42,162 nucleotides of DNA, from NCBI GenBank assembly GCA_002748705.1, contig PDSZ01000052.1, positions 1-42,162 of the forward strand. Direction: 5' to 3'. Positions 1-8,197 of the stretch are shown piece by piece (positions within the stretch are counted from its first letter, which is position 1; each line of letters begins with the position of its first letter). The notes under the pieces were generated by a model. The model saw only the letters and a program-made list of their open reading frames with translations, had not been told where the DNA came from and made no database searches. The stretch is from Candidatus Fermentibacterota bacterium (GTDB lineage Bacteria > Fermentibacterota > Fermentibacteria > Fermentibacterales > Fermentibacteraceae). A program made the translations under genes and the position numbers.

Positions 1-2
1 TA

Positions 3-158
3 CCGGAGCGAGTTCAGAGGATTACCTGGAAGGCTCAGGAAAGACTGCATCGGAAGTACATGAGACTAATCATGGCCGGTAAACCCAAAAACAAAGTCTG
101 CGTTGCAGTTGCGCGCGAGCTTGCCGGGTTTATCTGGGCGATAGGACAGAGTATATAA
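3..158 (+). CDS. IS110-family transposase, C-terminal fragment
   Basis: The reading frame is open from the window edge to a TAA at 156-158 and gives 51 residues. The tail reads WKAQERLHRKY, then GKPKNKVCVAVARELAGFIWA, which is the typical end of IS110/IS1111-type DEDD transposases (the Tnp_IS110 C-terminal part, usually about 300-400 residues in total). The catalytic DEDD residues and the catalytic serine lie outside the window. The frame is intact up to its stop, so this may be the end of a whole element. The family call rests on this short conserved tail only. Confidence 0.75.
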   Translation, partial: PERVQRITWKAQERLHRKYMRLIMAGKPKNKVCVAVARELAGFIWAIGQSI

Positions 159-736
159 TGAACGGGTCAGCGGCAGGTGTTATCATCAGGTGTGGGAAAC
201 CCTCGAGGACATTATGTGCGCAGAGCATTCTGTATGCACGGTACTAGACTGAGGAAACCCCAGACGAATAGATGAAATGCGGTAACCAACCGGCGGATAT
301 CAGTATGATCAGACCATCGATGGACTGACACCGGCCGCTGATCCCCTGAGAGAAGGGAAAGAAAATCGAACAAGGTAAGCTCAACTTGACAGGTCCAACC
401 ATATCAGTGTCCTGTCATTCTTCGGATGTGGAGAGTATGCGCAGTTATTATCTGTTCAGGTGAGGCGCATAGCCGGAGGCCATGTAACCGAGTCTGCAAC
501 GCTGCCTGGGCAGATAAGCAGAATCCGTCATCTGAGGTTTGACAGGACAGCCAGCCGAAAAAGAATTGAACCGGATTTCCGGAAGCGTATTCATCACACT
601 ATTGACGATTGCTGGATTTGGCTTATAATTTGTTTGTATGATTCACGGAAGGAGGTATATTGACGAAAGAGTTTATCGAGTATATTTATGTTACAATAAA
701 AAATTTTTAGGCCCTTAAAAGAAAGAAGGATTTCTG
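159..736 (+). other. Non-coding tail of the IS110 element and leader of the next gene
   Basis: No convincing gene was found. The ORFs here are short, lack ribosome binding sites and show no protein-like pattern. In the IS1111 subgroup of IS110 elements the non-coding DNA after the transposase encodes the guide (bridge or seek) RNA, so the first 300-500 bases are a candidate for such an RNA; this is inference. The element's right end could not be placed, but the sequence changes near 655-700, where an AT-rich stretch begins. A TTGACG (660-665) with TATATT (681-686), 15 bases apart, is a weak possible promoter for the gene at 737. Confidence 0.35.
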
Positions 737-1873
737 ATGTTAAGGTCAGCTTCGTTACTTTGCGCGGTGATGCTTTTCGGTATCCTCAGTTCAGCTTCAG
801 CAATAGGCATCAGAGACTACAATCCACCTGTCAGCTCGCTGTTTGACATGGATCTCTCAGCGTTCTACAGCTACCTCGGTCAAGACAGCACAACTACCAA
901 CAACGGTTCAGTCAACTACATCTACAACAATTTCTATGAATCGCTTCCATTCGGATGGAGCGTCAACTCAAGCGGCGGTCTTACCTATGACGGCCTTGCT
1001 CCAGACTCATTGGATGAAACCCAGTACACAGTGCTTCTTGATGGAGAGATTCACAAGTACCTTTCCGGAGATATCTTCGGCTATACTTCTCTGCACCTCG
1101 CCAGCCAGACAGACTACGACCATCTGGATGCCAGCACCTTTTTAGGAGCAGGATACGGAAGATACATAAATGCCACCTCCATGGCTAAAGCCCTTCGTAT
1201 TCAGGAGGAGCTACAGGAAGAGGGAACTATAAACGGAGCCCTTGAGGATGCGGTTTTGATAGCTCTGGCAAGCGAAATTGACAACGCATCTTCATACGAG
1301 ATTCAGAGAGACTACTACCTGGCTATTGAGGAAGTTCTCGAGGAATCCGAGCAGATTGATGTTCTGGAAGCAGTGGCTCTCTACAGAATAATGCAGGTAC
1401 TAGACAACGAAGTTGTGAGAGACAGGTACTATGGCTACAGAGTTGGCGCAGGTGTAGGCTACGAGCTGTCAAATCCTTACAGTGAGGATACTGAAGATCC
1501 TGTAATGGAGATATTCGGAAACTTTGCCTACCCCTTCAGCTTGAGAAGCCAGTTCAACCAGTCAGCGCTTTTCACAAGCAACCTTAAGGAATTCGGCGAT
1601 TCCTACAACTTCGCAGCAACTTCAAGCTTCAGTTTCGAGATATCTGACAAGTTCGATGACAGAGTGCAATATCAGTTTGTTGCAGACAAGACAACAATCG
1701 GTTCAGGTTCTGGAGCTGTCAGTAATACAGTTTCCACCCATACAATCACCAACTCGTTCATCTTCTACATTGAGAACCGAATAAGTCTTAACTTCGACGC
1801 CTCCCTCATAAAGACAACTGACCTTACACTTCAGAAGTCTGTCGGTTTCTCCATAGGATACGACTTGTTCTGA
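737..1873 (+). CDS. Secreted or outer-membrane beta-barrel-like protein of unknown function
   Basis: This 378-residue protein starts at an ATG six bases after AAGGA (726-730). Residues 1-22 form a clear Sec signal peptide ending SSASA. There is no lipobox. Residues about 30-145 and 230-378 have alternating hydrophobic and polar residues with many Tyr, Phe, Ser and Asn, as in beta-strands of outer-membrane proteins, and the chain ends in Phe (GYDLF), typical of a barrel's last strand. Between them, residues about 148-225 are an acidic, helical insertion rich in Glu, Leu and Ala. I do not recognise a named family. It stands alone, with a possible promoter inside or next to the upstream IS tail and a strong hairpin just after the stop. 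A porin or surface-exposed barrel with a helical cap is the best guess. Confidence 0.7.
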   Translation: MLRSASLLCAVMLFGILSSASAIGIRDYNPPVSSLFDMDLSAFYSYLGQDSTTTNNGSVNYIYNNFYESLPFGWSVNSSGGLTYDGLAPDSLDETQYTVLLDGEIHKYLSGDIFGYTSLHLASQTDYDHLDASTFLGAGYGRYINATSMAKALRIQEELQEEGTINGALEDAVLIALASEIDNASSYEIQRDYYLAIEEVLEESEQIDVLEAVALYRIMQVLDNEVVRDRYYGYRVGAGVGYELSNPYSEDTEDPVMEIFGNFAYPFSLRSQFNQSALFTSNLKEFGDSYNFAATSSFSFEISDKFDDRVQYQFVADKTTIGSGSGAVSNTVSTHTITNSFIFYIENRISLNFDASLIKTTDLTLQKSVGFSIGYDLF

Positions 1874-1882
1874 TCCTTCGTT

Positions 1883-1915
1883 CAGGCCGGGAGGCTGTTA
1901 CAGCTTCCCGGCCTG
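1883..1915 (+). terminator. Strong hairpin terminator after the barrel gene
   Basis: A 15-base stem begins CAGGCCGGGA and its other arm ends TCCCGGCCTG. There is one G-T wobble pair and a 3-base loop. It begins 9 bases after the stop codon at 1873. The following bases are only moderately T-rich, so it may act as a stabilising hairpin as well as a terminator. Confidence 0.7.
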
Positions 1916-2237
1916 TCGGCTTTGAACCTTGAAAGCCGCTTTCATACCTCCGCCATGGTCATCCATCTCACCTGTCCCGGCTTTTTGATACTCTGTTTGT
2001 GATTATGCTCAAGATGTTCAGAGTACAAGCTGTCAGCTAATTCCAGACATGGAAAACAGTCCCTTGTTGAACAACCTGATACAAAACACATTCCTGTGAT
2101 TCAACACAAAACGCTTCAGCTGATTCCAGTATTGGTTTGCAGCGGCCGGAGCCAGTCAGAATTCACATTTGCTTTTTGCTGAAGTCTTTCAAAACAGGCC
2201 CGTTGAAACTGCTCACATTTTTCTACAGTATAGGAAG
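1916..2237. other. Intergenic stretch, nothing recognised
   Basis: About 320 bases between the barrel-gene hairpin and the feo promoter. Short ORFs occur but none has a ribosome binding site or a recognisable product, and no repeat or RNA fold was seen by eye. Confidence 0.5.
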
Positions 2238-2265
2238 TTGACAATTCCATCAGGAAAGTTATTTT
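2238..2265 (+). promoter_or_regulatory. Probable sigma-70-type promoter of the feo operon
   Basis: A perfect TTGACA at 2238-2243 is followed after 16 bases by TATTTT (2260-2265). It lies about 35 bases before the first feoA start codon. The -10 element overlaps the palindromic operator at 2264-2277, which suits repression by a metal-loaded regulator. Confidence 0.55.
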
Positions 2266-2277
2266 AGCTCTATCTAA
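2264..2277. promoter_or_regulatory. Candidate DtxR-family operator in front of feoA
   Basis: TTAG (2264-2267), six bases, then CTAA (2274-2277) form a palindrome overlapping the -10 element. The spacing fits half of the DtxR/IdeR consensus, in which TTAG and CTAA half-sites are also six bases apart. The same arrangement occurs in front of the DtxR-family gene at 6110-6123. Binding is inferred. Confidence 0.5.
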
Positions 2278-2300
2278 CATTCTTGGCGAGAGGACAATTC

Positions 2301-2594
2301 ATGTTCGGGTTCCGTTCTAAGAACAGACATCATGGCAGTCACGGCAGTATGCGCAGTCAGAATGTCATTTTCCTGACTGATCTTTCTGAAGGGATGTCCG
2401 CAACTGTTTCCGCTTTCACAGGAGGAAGAAACAGCAGGGAGAAAATGTCTTCCATGGGTATTTTTCAAGGAACTGATATCACTGTTGTAAAAGCAGAAGG
2501 TGATGAAGGTATGATGCTTGTCTCGGTGGGTTCTGTACGAATAATGCTGGATATGGCCATGGCCTCAAAAATCCTTGTAGAGAAAGCTGGTTGA
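2301..2594 (+). CDS. feoA: FeoA-domain protein, first copy
   Basis: FeoA is a small cytoplasmic SH3-like protein that supports the ferrous-iron transporter FeoB. I place the start at ATG 2301 because GAGAGG lies about seven bases upstream; an in-frame TTG at 2283 would add six residues. The 97-residue product has a basic His/Ser-rich N-terminal extension, then the FeoA pattern: SEGMSATVSAF, a Gly-rich turn, EKMSSMGIFQGTDITVV, and a final strand VGSVRIMLDMAMASKILV. It is the first gene of the operon, one base from the second feoA. The N-terminal extension is longer than in usual FeoA proteins (about 75 residues). Confidence 0.85.
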   Translation: MFGFRSKNRHHGSHGSMRSQNVIFLTDLSEGMSATVSAFTGGRNSREKMSSMGIFQGTDITVVKAEGDEGMMLVSVGSVRIMLDMAMASKILVEKAG

Positions 2595-2595
2595 T

Positions 2596-2823
2596 ATGAA
2601 GCTAAGCGAAATGTCCGCTGGCGATTCCGGTACCGTCACCGGTATTGCCAAATGTGAAAGAGAGTACCGTCAGAAGCTCTTACGAATGGGGCTTGTGAGA
2701 GGAGTAAACTTCACAATGGTAAGAAAGGCCCCTCTGGGAGATCCTGTTGAAATTGAAACAGATTCCCAGAAGATAAGCCTCAGAGCGAAGGAAGCTGAAG
2801 TGCTTCTTGTGGAGAAGAACTGA
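2596..2823 (+). CDS. feoA: FeoA-domain protein, second copy
   Basis: This 75-residue protein has the standard FeoA length and pattern: MKLSEMSAGDSGTVTGI, then REYRQKLLRMGLVRGVNFTM, then APLGDPVEIE and a final strand ending in EVLLVEKN. The loop with APLGDPVEI is a hallmark of FeoA. It begins one base after the stop of the first feoA and ends one base before the feoB start, so translation is probably coupled. Two separate FeoA proteins ahead of FeoB are seen in other bacteria; the two may act as a pair at the cytoplasmic face of FeoB (inference). Confidence 0.92.
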   Translation: MKLSEMSAGDSGTVTGIAKCEREYRQKLLRMGLVRGVNFTMVRKAPLGDPVEIETDSQKISLRAKEAEVLLVEKN

Positions 2824-2824
2824 T

Positions 2825-5128
2825 ATGGAAAAACCTGCACTGAATATTGCTGTGGTAGGTAACCCCAATGTGGGAAAGACCACCCTTCTAAACGCTCTTA
2901 CCGGTTCAAAACAAAGGGTCGGCAACTGGCCCGGAGTTACTGTCGAAAAGCTGGAAGGTTCATACAGATACAAAGAAAACCTGATTGAAGTTACTGATCT
3001 TCCAGGTATTTACTCTTTCACTGCTTTTTCTCTGGATGAAGCTATCGCCAGAAAGTACATCCTTGAAGAAAAACCGGACCTGGTTGTTAACATTGTTGAT
3101 GCCTGCAACCTGGAACGAAACCTTTTCCTCACCACTCAGCTGCTTGAGATGAAGGTACCTGTCATAGTTGCGCTGAACATGATGGACCTGGCTGAAAAAC
3201 GCAGACTGGGCATTGATATCAATCACCTTTCTGAACACCTTGGATGCCCTGTGGTACCTGTTACTGCTTCAAAGGAAAAAGGTGTTGAGAACCTGAAAGA
3301 TGTTATTTTTAAAGCAGGCAAAGAGAGAAATATTTCTCCTGCTTCTGTAAGTTACGATGAGATACTTGAAAACGCAGTAAAAAGAATAGAAAATGAAATC
3401 AAAACTGTTGCTCAGGAGAAGAAGGTAGATGCAAGGTGGCTTGCTCTCAGGCTCCTGGAAGGTGATGAGTACGCAAAAGAACTGTGTGCAGGCAGTTTGC
3501 CTGAGAAAGCGCTTTCAGAAGAGATATCTACAGTTGAGAAACATACAGGAGATGAGATAGACATGGTGCTTGCCGACGGCAGGTACGGTTTCATTCACGG
3601 TCTTACGAAAGATGTGGTGAACAGAAAGCATGAAGTGCGCAGAACTGTATCAGACAAGCTGGACAGCTTTGTTCTCAACAGGTTCCTGGGCATTCCCCTC
3701 TTTCTGGGTATCATGTACCTTGTGTTCGTAGGAACCATTAATTTCTCCGGTCCCTTCATTGACTTCTTCGACATCTTCACCGGTACCATCTTTGTTGACG
3801 GCTTCGGAGTTCTTCTAGCCTCCATTGGCGCGCCTGATCTGGTAATAACCTTCCTGGCCGACGGTATCGGCGGAGGTATTCAGACTGTTGCCACCTTCAT
3901 TCCGCCTATTTTCATGATCTTTCTCTTCCTCTCTATACTTGAGGACTCAGGATACATGGCAAGGGCGGCTTTCGTAATGGACAGATTCCTCAGAACCGTA
4001 GGACTTCCAGGGAAGGCCTTCATTCCCATGCTTGTAGGATTCGGATGCAATGTGCCGGCGATAATGGCAACAAGAACCCTTGAGAACAACAGAGACAGAA
4101 TGCTCACCATAATGATGAACCCCTTCATGTCCTGCGGAGCACGGCTTCCTGTATACGCCCTTTTCGTGGCGGTGTTCTTTCCGCAGAGCGGTGGAACAAT
4201 TCTCTTCAGCCTCTATGCGGCAGGCATACTCCTTGCAGTTCTCACCGGCCTTCTCTTCAAGAAGACCATGCTGAAAGGTGAGGCATCCACATTCGTCATG
4301 GAGCTTCCCCCCTATCACATGCCCACATTCAAGGGAATAATGTACCACACCATGACCAGGCTCAAGAGTTTCATTTTCAGGGCAGGTCTGGTGATAGTTA
4401 TGGTGGTTATCGTACTCAGTTTCCTGAATTCAATCGGCACCGACGGCTCATTCGGTAATCAGGACTCTGAGAACTCAGTTCTATCTGCGATAGGCAAGGC
4501 TGTGGTTCCTGTTTTCACGCCTATGGGCATAGAGGAAAACAACTGGCCTGCTGCCGTTGGGCTCTTTACTGGAATCTTCGCAAAGGAAGCTGTTGTGGGA
4601 ACACTGGACAACCTCTACACCACAATGGTTGATATTCCTGAAGAAGAAGCTGAAGAAGAAGGCTTTGATTTCCTCGGAGGAATATCCGAATCATTCACAG
4701 CTGTCAAAGACGGTTTCGCTGATTTCGGAAGCTCCCTGAGTGACCCTGCGGGAACAGGTATTACGGCAGATCTGGAAGATGCGGAAACTGCAGCTGAAGC
4801 TGTGGAGGTAAACCTTACCACATTCGATGTGATGAGAAGCAGATTCAATGGTAATACCAGCGCTTACGCCTACCTTCTCTTTATTCTGATCTACGCTCCC
4901 TGTGTTGCTGCCATTGCTGCCATTTACAGGGAAACCAACCTGGGATGGACCATACTTGCCACCGTATACCTCACACTGCTGGCATGGATAATCAGTACCC
5001 TCTTCTACAACATTGCCAATTTCGGTGCAGGCACTTCGGTAATGTGGGTTGCAGTTTCGCTGATTATGCTTGTTCTGATGTTCTGGTCAATGAAGATCAT
5101 GGGCCACAAAAAGACACTTAAGGTCTGA
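2825..5128 (+). CDS. feoB: Ferrous iron transporter FeoB
   Basis: FeoB is the inner-membrane Fe(II) importer with a cytoplasmic G domain. Start ATG 2825 follows the feoA stop by one base; an upstream in-frame GTG (2807) would overlap feoA. The 767-residue protein has G1 GNPNVGKT (12-19), G3 DLPG (58-61) and G4 NMMD (118-121), then a helical GDI-like region to about residue 270. The membrane part carries two Gate-type segments; the conserved MSCGARLPVYALF pore motif lies near residue 435 and a second Cys-containing segment (IYAPCVAAIAA) near 690. A soluble acidic insertion rich in Glu and Asp (about 600-665) separates the last membrane helices. Length and motifs are those of intact FeoB. Confidence 0.97.
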   Translation: MEKPALNIAVVGNPNVGKTTLLNALTGSKQRVGNWPGVTVEKLEGSYRYKENLIEVTDLPGIYSFTAFSLDEAIARKYILEEKPDLVVNIVDACNLERNLFLTTQLLEMKVPVIVALNMMDLAEKRRLGIDINHLSEHLGCPVVPVTASKEKGVENLKDVIFKAGKERNISPASVSYDEILENAVKRIENEIKTVAQEKKVDARWLALRLLEGDEYAKELCAGSLPEKALSEEISTVEKHTGDEIDMVLADGRYGFIHGLTKDVVNRKHEVRRTVSDKLDSFVLNRFLGIPLFLGIMYLVFVGTINFSGPFIDFFDIFTGTIFVDGFGVLLASIGAPDLVITFLADGIGGGIQTVATFIPPIFMIFLFLSILEDSGYMARAAFVMDRFLRTVGLPGKAFIPMLVGFGCNVPAIMATRTLENNRDRMLTIMMNPFMSCGARLPVYALFVAVFFPQSGGTILFSLYAAGILLAVLTGLLFKKTMLKGEASTFVMELPPYHMPTFKGIMYHTMTRLKSFIFRAGLVIVMVVIVLSFLNSIGTDGSFGNQDSENSVLSAIGKAVVPVFTPMGIEENNWPAAVGLFTGIFAKEAVVGTLDNLYTTMVDIPEEEAEEEGFDFLGGISESFTAVKDGFADFGSSLSDPAGTGITADLEDAETAAEAVEVNLTTFDVMRSRFNGNTSAYAYLLFILIYAPCVAAIAAIYRETNLGWTILATVYLTLLAWIISTLFYNIANFGAGTSVMWVAVSLIMLVLMFWSMKIMGHKKTLKV

Positions 5129-5129
5129 T

Positions 5130-5369
5130 TTGCTGAGAAGAATTCAGGGACTTCTCAATGAAAGGGGCAGGCTCTCCCTCAGAGAGCTTGCCCTTATCCT
5201 TGATATGGAAGCATCAGCTCTTGAACCTATGCTTGAAATGCTTGTAAGAAAAGGCAGAATAGAAGTGCTTGACGCAGGCTGCAGCACCAGAAGCTGTACA
5301 GGATGCTCATGCAGCAGCAGAGATAATATGATTATCTACAAACTTCCTGACAGTGTTCAGAAAATGTAA
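5130..5369 (+). CDS. feoC: FeoC-like winged-helix protein with a cysteine cluster
   Basis: This 79-residue protein starts at a TTG one base after the feoB stop. Residues 1-48 look like a small winged helix (ERGRLSLRELALILDMEASALEPMLEMLV, 29 residues in nature, here read as helix-turn-helix plus recognition helix). Cysteines 51, 56, 59 and 61 form C-X4-C-X2-C-X-C in the wing, as in FeoC proteins proposed to bind an Fe-S cluster. FeoC is known to protect or regulate FeoB. Position and Cys pattern support the call strongly; the cluster itself is inferred. The 250 bases after it, up to the convergent DtxR gene, are AT-rich and hold no gene I can support. Confidence 0.8.
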   Translation: MLRRIQGLLNERGRLSLRELALILDMEASALEPMLEMLVRKGRIEVLDAGCSTRSCTGCSCSSRDNMIIYKLPDSVQKM

Positions 5370-5619
5370 CAGATAGCAGCATCACCGGACAGAATGCAGA
5401 AGACTGTGCAAACCATAGTTTTTTTCAGCCCATACTATTACAATATCTTACAGAACAATACATGATGAATGAGACAAAGAAATAAACACCTGAATGTGTG
5501 CTTGCACTGAATTTGAAAGTTAAAATCCAGAAAAGGTATAAATCTGCATATGATTAATTTTCAATGGCATATAATTATTTTAAAGATGGCCTTAGCCAGC
5601 CGTACAGAAAAGAAAAAAA

Positions 5620-6096
5620 CTAGAGAACTGAATCTTCCAGGCTGTCATCTTCTTCGGTTTTGTGCGTAATGCAGTTGCAGACAAAGCCTGTGCCCTCCTG
5701 CCATCTGCGACCTGAAAAACCGCACTTCTCGACAAATTTCAGATACGCAATGAACCTTGTCAGAACATCATCAGGAATGACATGTTCAATTCCACAGGCA
5801 CAGCTGTCAGCAGTCTCTTCATCAATCTCCAGAACCTTCTCGAAAAACTCCTTCAGTACTGAATGCTTCCTTGTAACAGCTTTAGCCAGCTGCTCGCCCT
5901 CTTCTGTCAGCGTGACAAGATCGTAAGGAGCGTGGTTAACAAGCCCCAGCCTTGCCAGATGCTTCAGCGCCGAAGTAACCGATGAAGCTGCCACATCTCT
6001 GCCTCTTGCAATATCTCTTGGCTTGGCAGCACCCTTCTCTTCCACTATTTCATATATAGTTTCAAGGTAGTCTTCAAGACTGGAACTGAGTTTCAT
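5620..6096 (-). CDS. DtxR-family metal-dependent repressor (iron type likely)
   Basis: A 158-residue member of the DtxR/MntR/IdeR family. The start is ATG 6096-6094 because AGGAGG lies four bases upstream; longer starts lack one. Residues 1-60 are the winged helix (SLEDYLETIYEI, then DVAASSVTSALKHLARLGLV), and the rest is the dimerisation and metal domain. Visible ligands are D9, E12, H78, C101, E104 and H105. The Cys in C-X2-E-H matches DtxR/IdeR (Fe) rather than MntR, which has Glu there, although D9 and E12 resemble MntR. No C-terminal SH3-like domain is present; the tail is acidic. It faces the feo operon and shares its operator, so it probably represses feo and itself when Fe(II) is plentiful. 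Confidence 0.9.
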   Translation of the reverse strand: MKLSSSLEDYLETIYEIVEEKGAAKPRDIARGRDVAASSVTSALKHLARLGLVNHAPYDLVTLTEEGEQLAKAVTRKHSVLKEFFEKVLEIDEETADSCACGIEHVIPDDVLTRFIAYLKFVEKCGFSGRRWQEGTGFVCNCITHKTEEDDSLEDSVL

Positions 6097-6109
6097 AAAC
6101 CCTCCTGAT

Positions 6110-6123
6110 TTAGTCTTCCCTAA
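6110..6123. promoter_or_regulatory. Candidate DtxR-family operator in front of the regulator gene
   Basis: On the plus strand TTAG (6110-6113), six bases, CTAA (6120-6123); flanking T and A extend the palindrome to 6109-6124. It sits just upstream of the regulator's ribosome binding site (about 6101-6106) and matches the feoA operator at 2264-2277 in half-site and spacing. This suggests autoregulation. Confidence 0.5.
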
Positions 6124-6182
6124 ACATATTAGCTTGTCTCCCAAATGGCAAACGGGGTTTCAGAACTACCTTCTGCCGGTTC

Positions 6183-6210
6183 TTGACCGAAATACCGTGA
6201 GAGGTATATC
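6183..6210 (+). promoter_or_regulatory. Probable promoter of the HEAT/MBL gene
   Basis: TTGACC (6183-6188), a 16-base spacer and TATATC (6205-6210) form a good sigma-70-like pair. A leader of about 100 bases would follow. TACC and GGTA form a small inverted repeat inside the spacer and -10 region (6193-6206). Confidence 0.45.
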
Positions 6211-6321
6211 TTTCACTGGGCTGCTGCGATGGGTTCAGGCAGTTTAAGAAACAATGCTATTTATTCAGTTTTTTGTGCACTCAGATAATGCAGTGTACAA
6301 TATTCGATAGGTGGATTCTTC

Positions 6322-8184
6322 ATGGTTAAGGTTCCTGACATTGAAAAACTCTCCTCTGACAAGGATGAGAAAAAACTAATAAAAGCTCTGGGATACAAGA
6401 ACGATACGGAAATAAGAGCATCTGCTGCTGACGCTCTGGGATATATAGGAACCACTGATGCATTAAAGGCTCTTATTTCTACCTTTGAGAATGATAAAGA
6501 GGATATTGGCACAAGAAAAGCTGCTATCTTCGCTGTAGGCAAGATCTGCACCAGATTCATCAACAGCCATAACAAAACAGATGTAGATTCACTTTCCCGA
6601 AGCGCTAAAAGGAAGCGTAACAAGGAAATTGATGAGATAGATAAGGCCAGAGTCGCACTGAAAAGGCAGATGGATAATGGTTCCAGAGAACTGAGCATCG
6701 AAGCTGCCCGAGCATTCATGAGCCTTCCGATGACTGAAATATCAGTTTTTGCCGGTGAGGTGTCAGAATCCGCTTTCAGCTTTGACAGAATCTCTTCTGC
6801 CAAACCGCAGGAAAATCGGTCAGTAGGGCATGAGGATAATACCACTGAGGAAATAGAAACAGATAACGCGCCAAACAACTCTGAAGAAAACACTGAAGAA
6901 AAACCTGAAACCAATGCTTTTCCGGAGATAGGTTTAAAAAATGGCTCTTCTGAAGAAAAGACGGAGAAAGAGAAAACTGCAATGACTTCCTTCTCATCTG
7001 AAAAGAATCCGCATTCAGAAGAGGAAAGTGATACAAAGCAGGAAAACTGTTCTCAAATTGAGAAAGATGATGAATCGAAAACCTGTGAATCGGTGTTACT
7101 GAATCCTGATGAGCCTGTTGAAATAGCTCCTGGAACTTGGTGGCTGGGTAAACGGCAGGAAACGACTCTTGAGCGAAACATTTATCTCAGAGTGTTCCGC
7201 AACGACGAAAGATGTCTTAATCTCCTTATTGATCCCGGTGTTCCTGATGACCTCTCCCCTCTCATGGATAAATTAACATCACTGATCGGAGGAGTTGATA
7301 ACCTGCACATGGTTTTCCTCAGCAGCCATGAGCCTGATGCTGCATACAATACTGCATACTTTCAGAAGCTTAATCCCAGGTGCGCAGTAATTTCCTCTAA
7401 GCATACCTGGCGACATGCCAAGTTCTATGGCTTAAGCTCTTCAAGCTTTAAGTCTGTTGAAAGCTTCAAAGACCTTTCTGCTGACCTGAAAACAGGACAT
7501 AAAATCAATTTTATCCTCACTCCTTATTGCTTTACAAGAGGAGCAACGATGCTGCATGACCCAGAGACAGGAGTTCTTTTCTCAGGCAGCCTGCTTGGTG
7601 AAAAATCAAACAGTGAACTTAATGCTACCAAAGACTCATGGAAGGGAATTGCAGAGTTTCACAGAGAATACATGCCCAGTAGAAATGCAGTCAGTTACGC
7701 CTCAGAAAGAATAAAACCGCTTCTTAAAAACCTGAAACTTATCGCTCCTCAGCATGGTGGTCTGATTTGTCCCGATCTTTTCGAAAACTTCCTGGACAAT
7801 ATTGAGAAACTGAATGTAGGCATGAACCTCTATCTTGATGAAGACTCCAAACAGAACTATGTTCAAGCTATGAATGAGATTCTCTCTAAATTAGGCACAC
7901 TGGTTGACCCGAATACTGTCCGCAATGCAATTGATTCATTCCTCTCCCAAGACTCTCTGGAAGGCTGCGTCAGTCGAGATAACGGTGGAATTGGTTCCAT
8001 AAGACGGAACAGGGAGTATGCGATGGATGCCTTTCTCCGTCATATGAGGGATAGAATGCCTGTGGACAAACTTGATCTCACAGATGAAGCCATAGTAAAA
8101 ACCCTCAACTCCTGGGAAATTCCTCTGCCGGCTTCCTTCAAAGATGAAGGATTTGAAGAAAATGATATCTTCAAATTAGGCTGA
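6322..8184 (+). CDS. HEAT-repeat and metallo-beta-lactamase-fold (ODP-like) fusion with a decayed metal site
   Basis: A 620-residue cytoplasmic-looking protein; ATG 6322 follows AGGTGG by about eight bases. Residues 10-85 are HEAT-like helical repeats (DIEKLSSDKDEKKLIKAL, then a second unit with DALGYIGTTDALKALI). Residues about 150-260 are an acidic, Glu/Lys/Ser-rich linker. Residues about 270-490 resemble the MBL fold of oxygen-binding di-iron (flavodiiron-like, ODP) proteins: the strand before LSSHEPDA, TPYCFTRG, GVLFSGSLLG and APQHGG. The expected H-X-E-X-D reads S335-X-E337-X-D339, the next His position is probably Phe404, and the Asp of FSGD is Ser423; E337, D339 and H478 remain. Catalysis is thus doubtful; a structural or sensing role is possible. 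The C-terminal 120 residues are helical. Confidence 0.65.
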   Translation: MVKVPDIEKLSSDKDEKKLIKALGYKNDTEIRASAADALGYIGTTDALKALISTFENDKEDIGTRKAAIFAVGKICTRFINSHNKTDVDSLSRSAKRKRNKEIDEIDKARVALKRQMDNGSRELSIEAARAFMSLPMTEISVFAGEVSESAFSFDRISSAKPQENRSVGHEDNTTEEIETDNAPNNSEENTEEKPETNAFPEIGLKNGSSEEKTEKEKTAMTSFSSEKNPHSEEESDTKQENCSQIEKDDESKTCESVLLNPDEPVEIAPGTWWLGKRQETTLERNIYLRVFRNDERCLNLLIDPGVPDDLSPLMDKLTSLIGGVDNLHMVFLSSHEPDAAYNTAYFQKLNPRCAVISSKHTWRHAKFYGLSSSSFKSVESFKDLSADLKTGHKINFILTPYCFTRGATMLHDPETGVLFSGSLLGEKSNSELNATKDSWKGIAEFHREYMPSRNAVSYASERIKPLLKNLKLIAPQHGGLICPDLFENFLDNIEKLNVGMNLYLDEDSKQNYVQAMNEILSKLGTLVDPNTVRNAIDSFLSQDSLEGCVSRDNGGIGSIRRNREYAMDAFLRHMRDRMPVDKLDLTDEAIVKTLNSWEIPLPASFKDEGFEENDIFKLG

Positions 8185-8197
8185 ACAGGAGTCTGCC

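Noticed and set aside
460..663. A 67-codon frame in the IS110 tail
   Set aside because: No ribosome binding site, no recognisable product; lies in the non-coding part of the element.
6261..6914. Minus-strand frame opposite the HEAT/MBL gene
   Set aside because: Ser/Leu-rich mirror of the acidic linker coding strand; no start signal.
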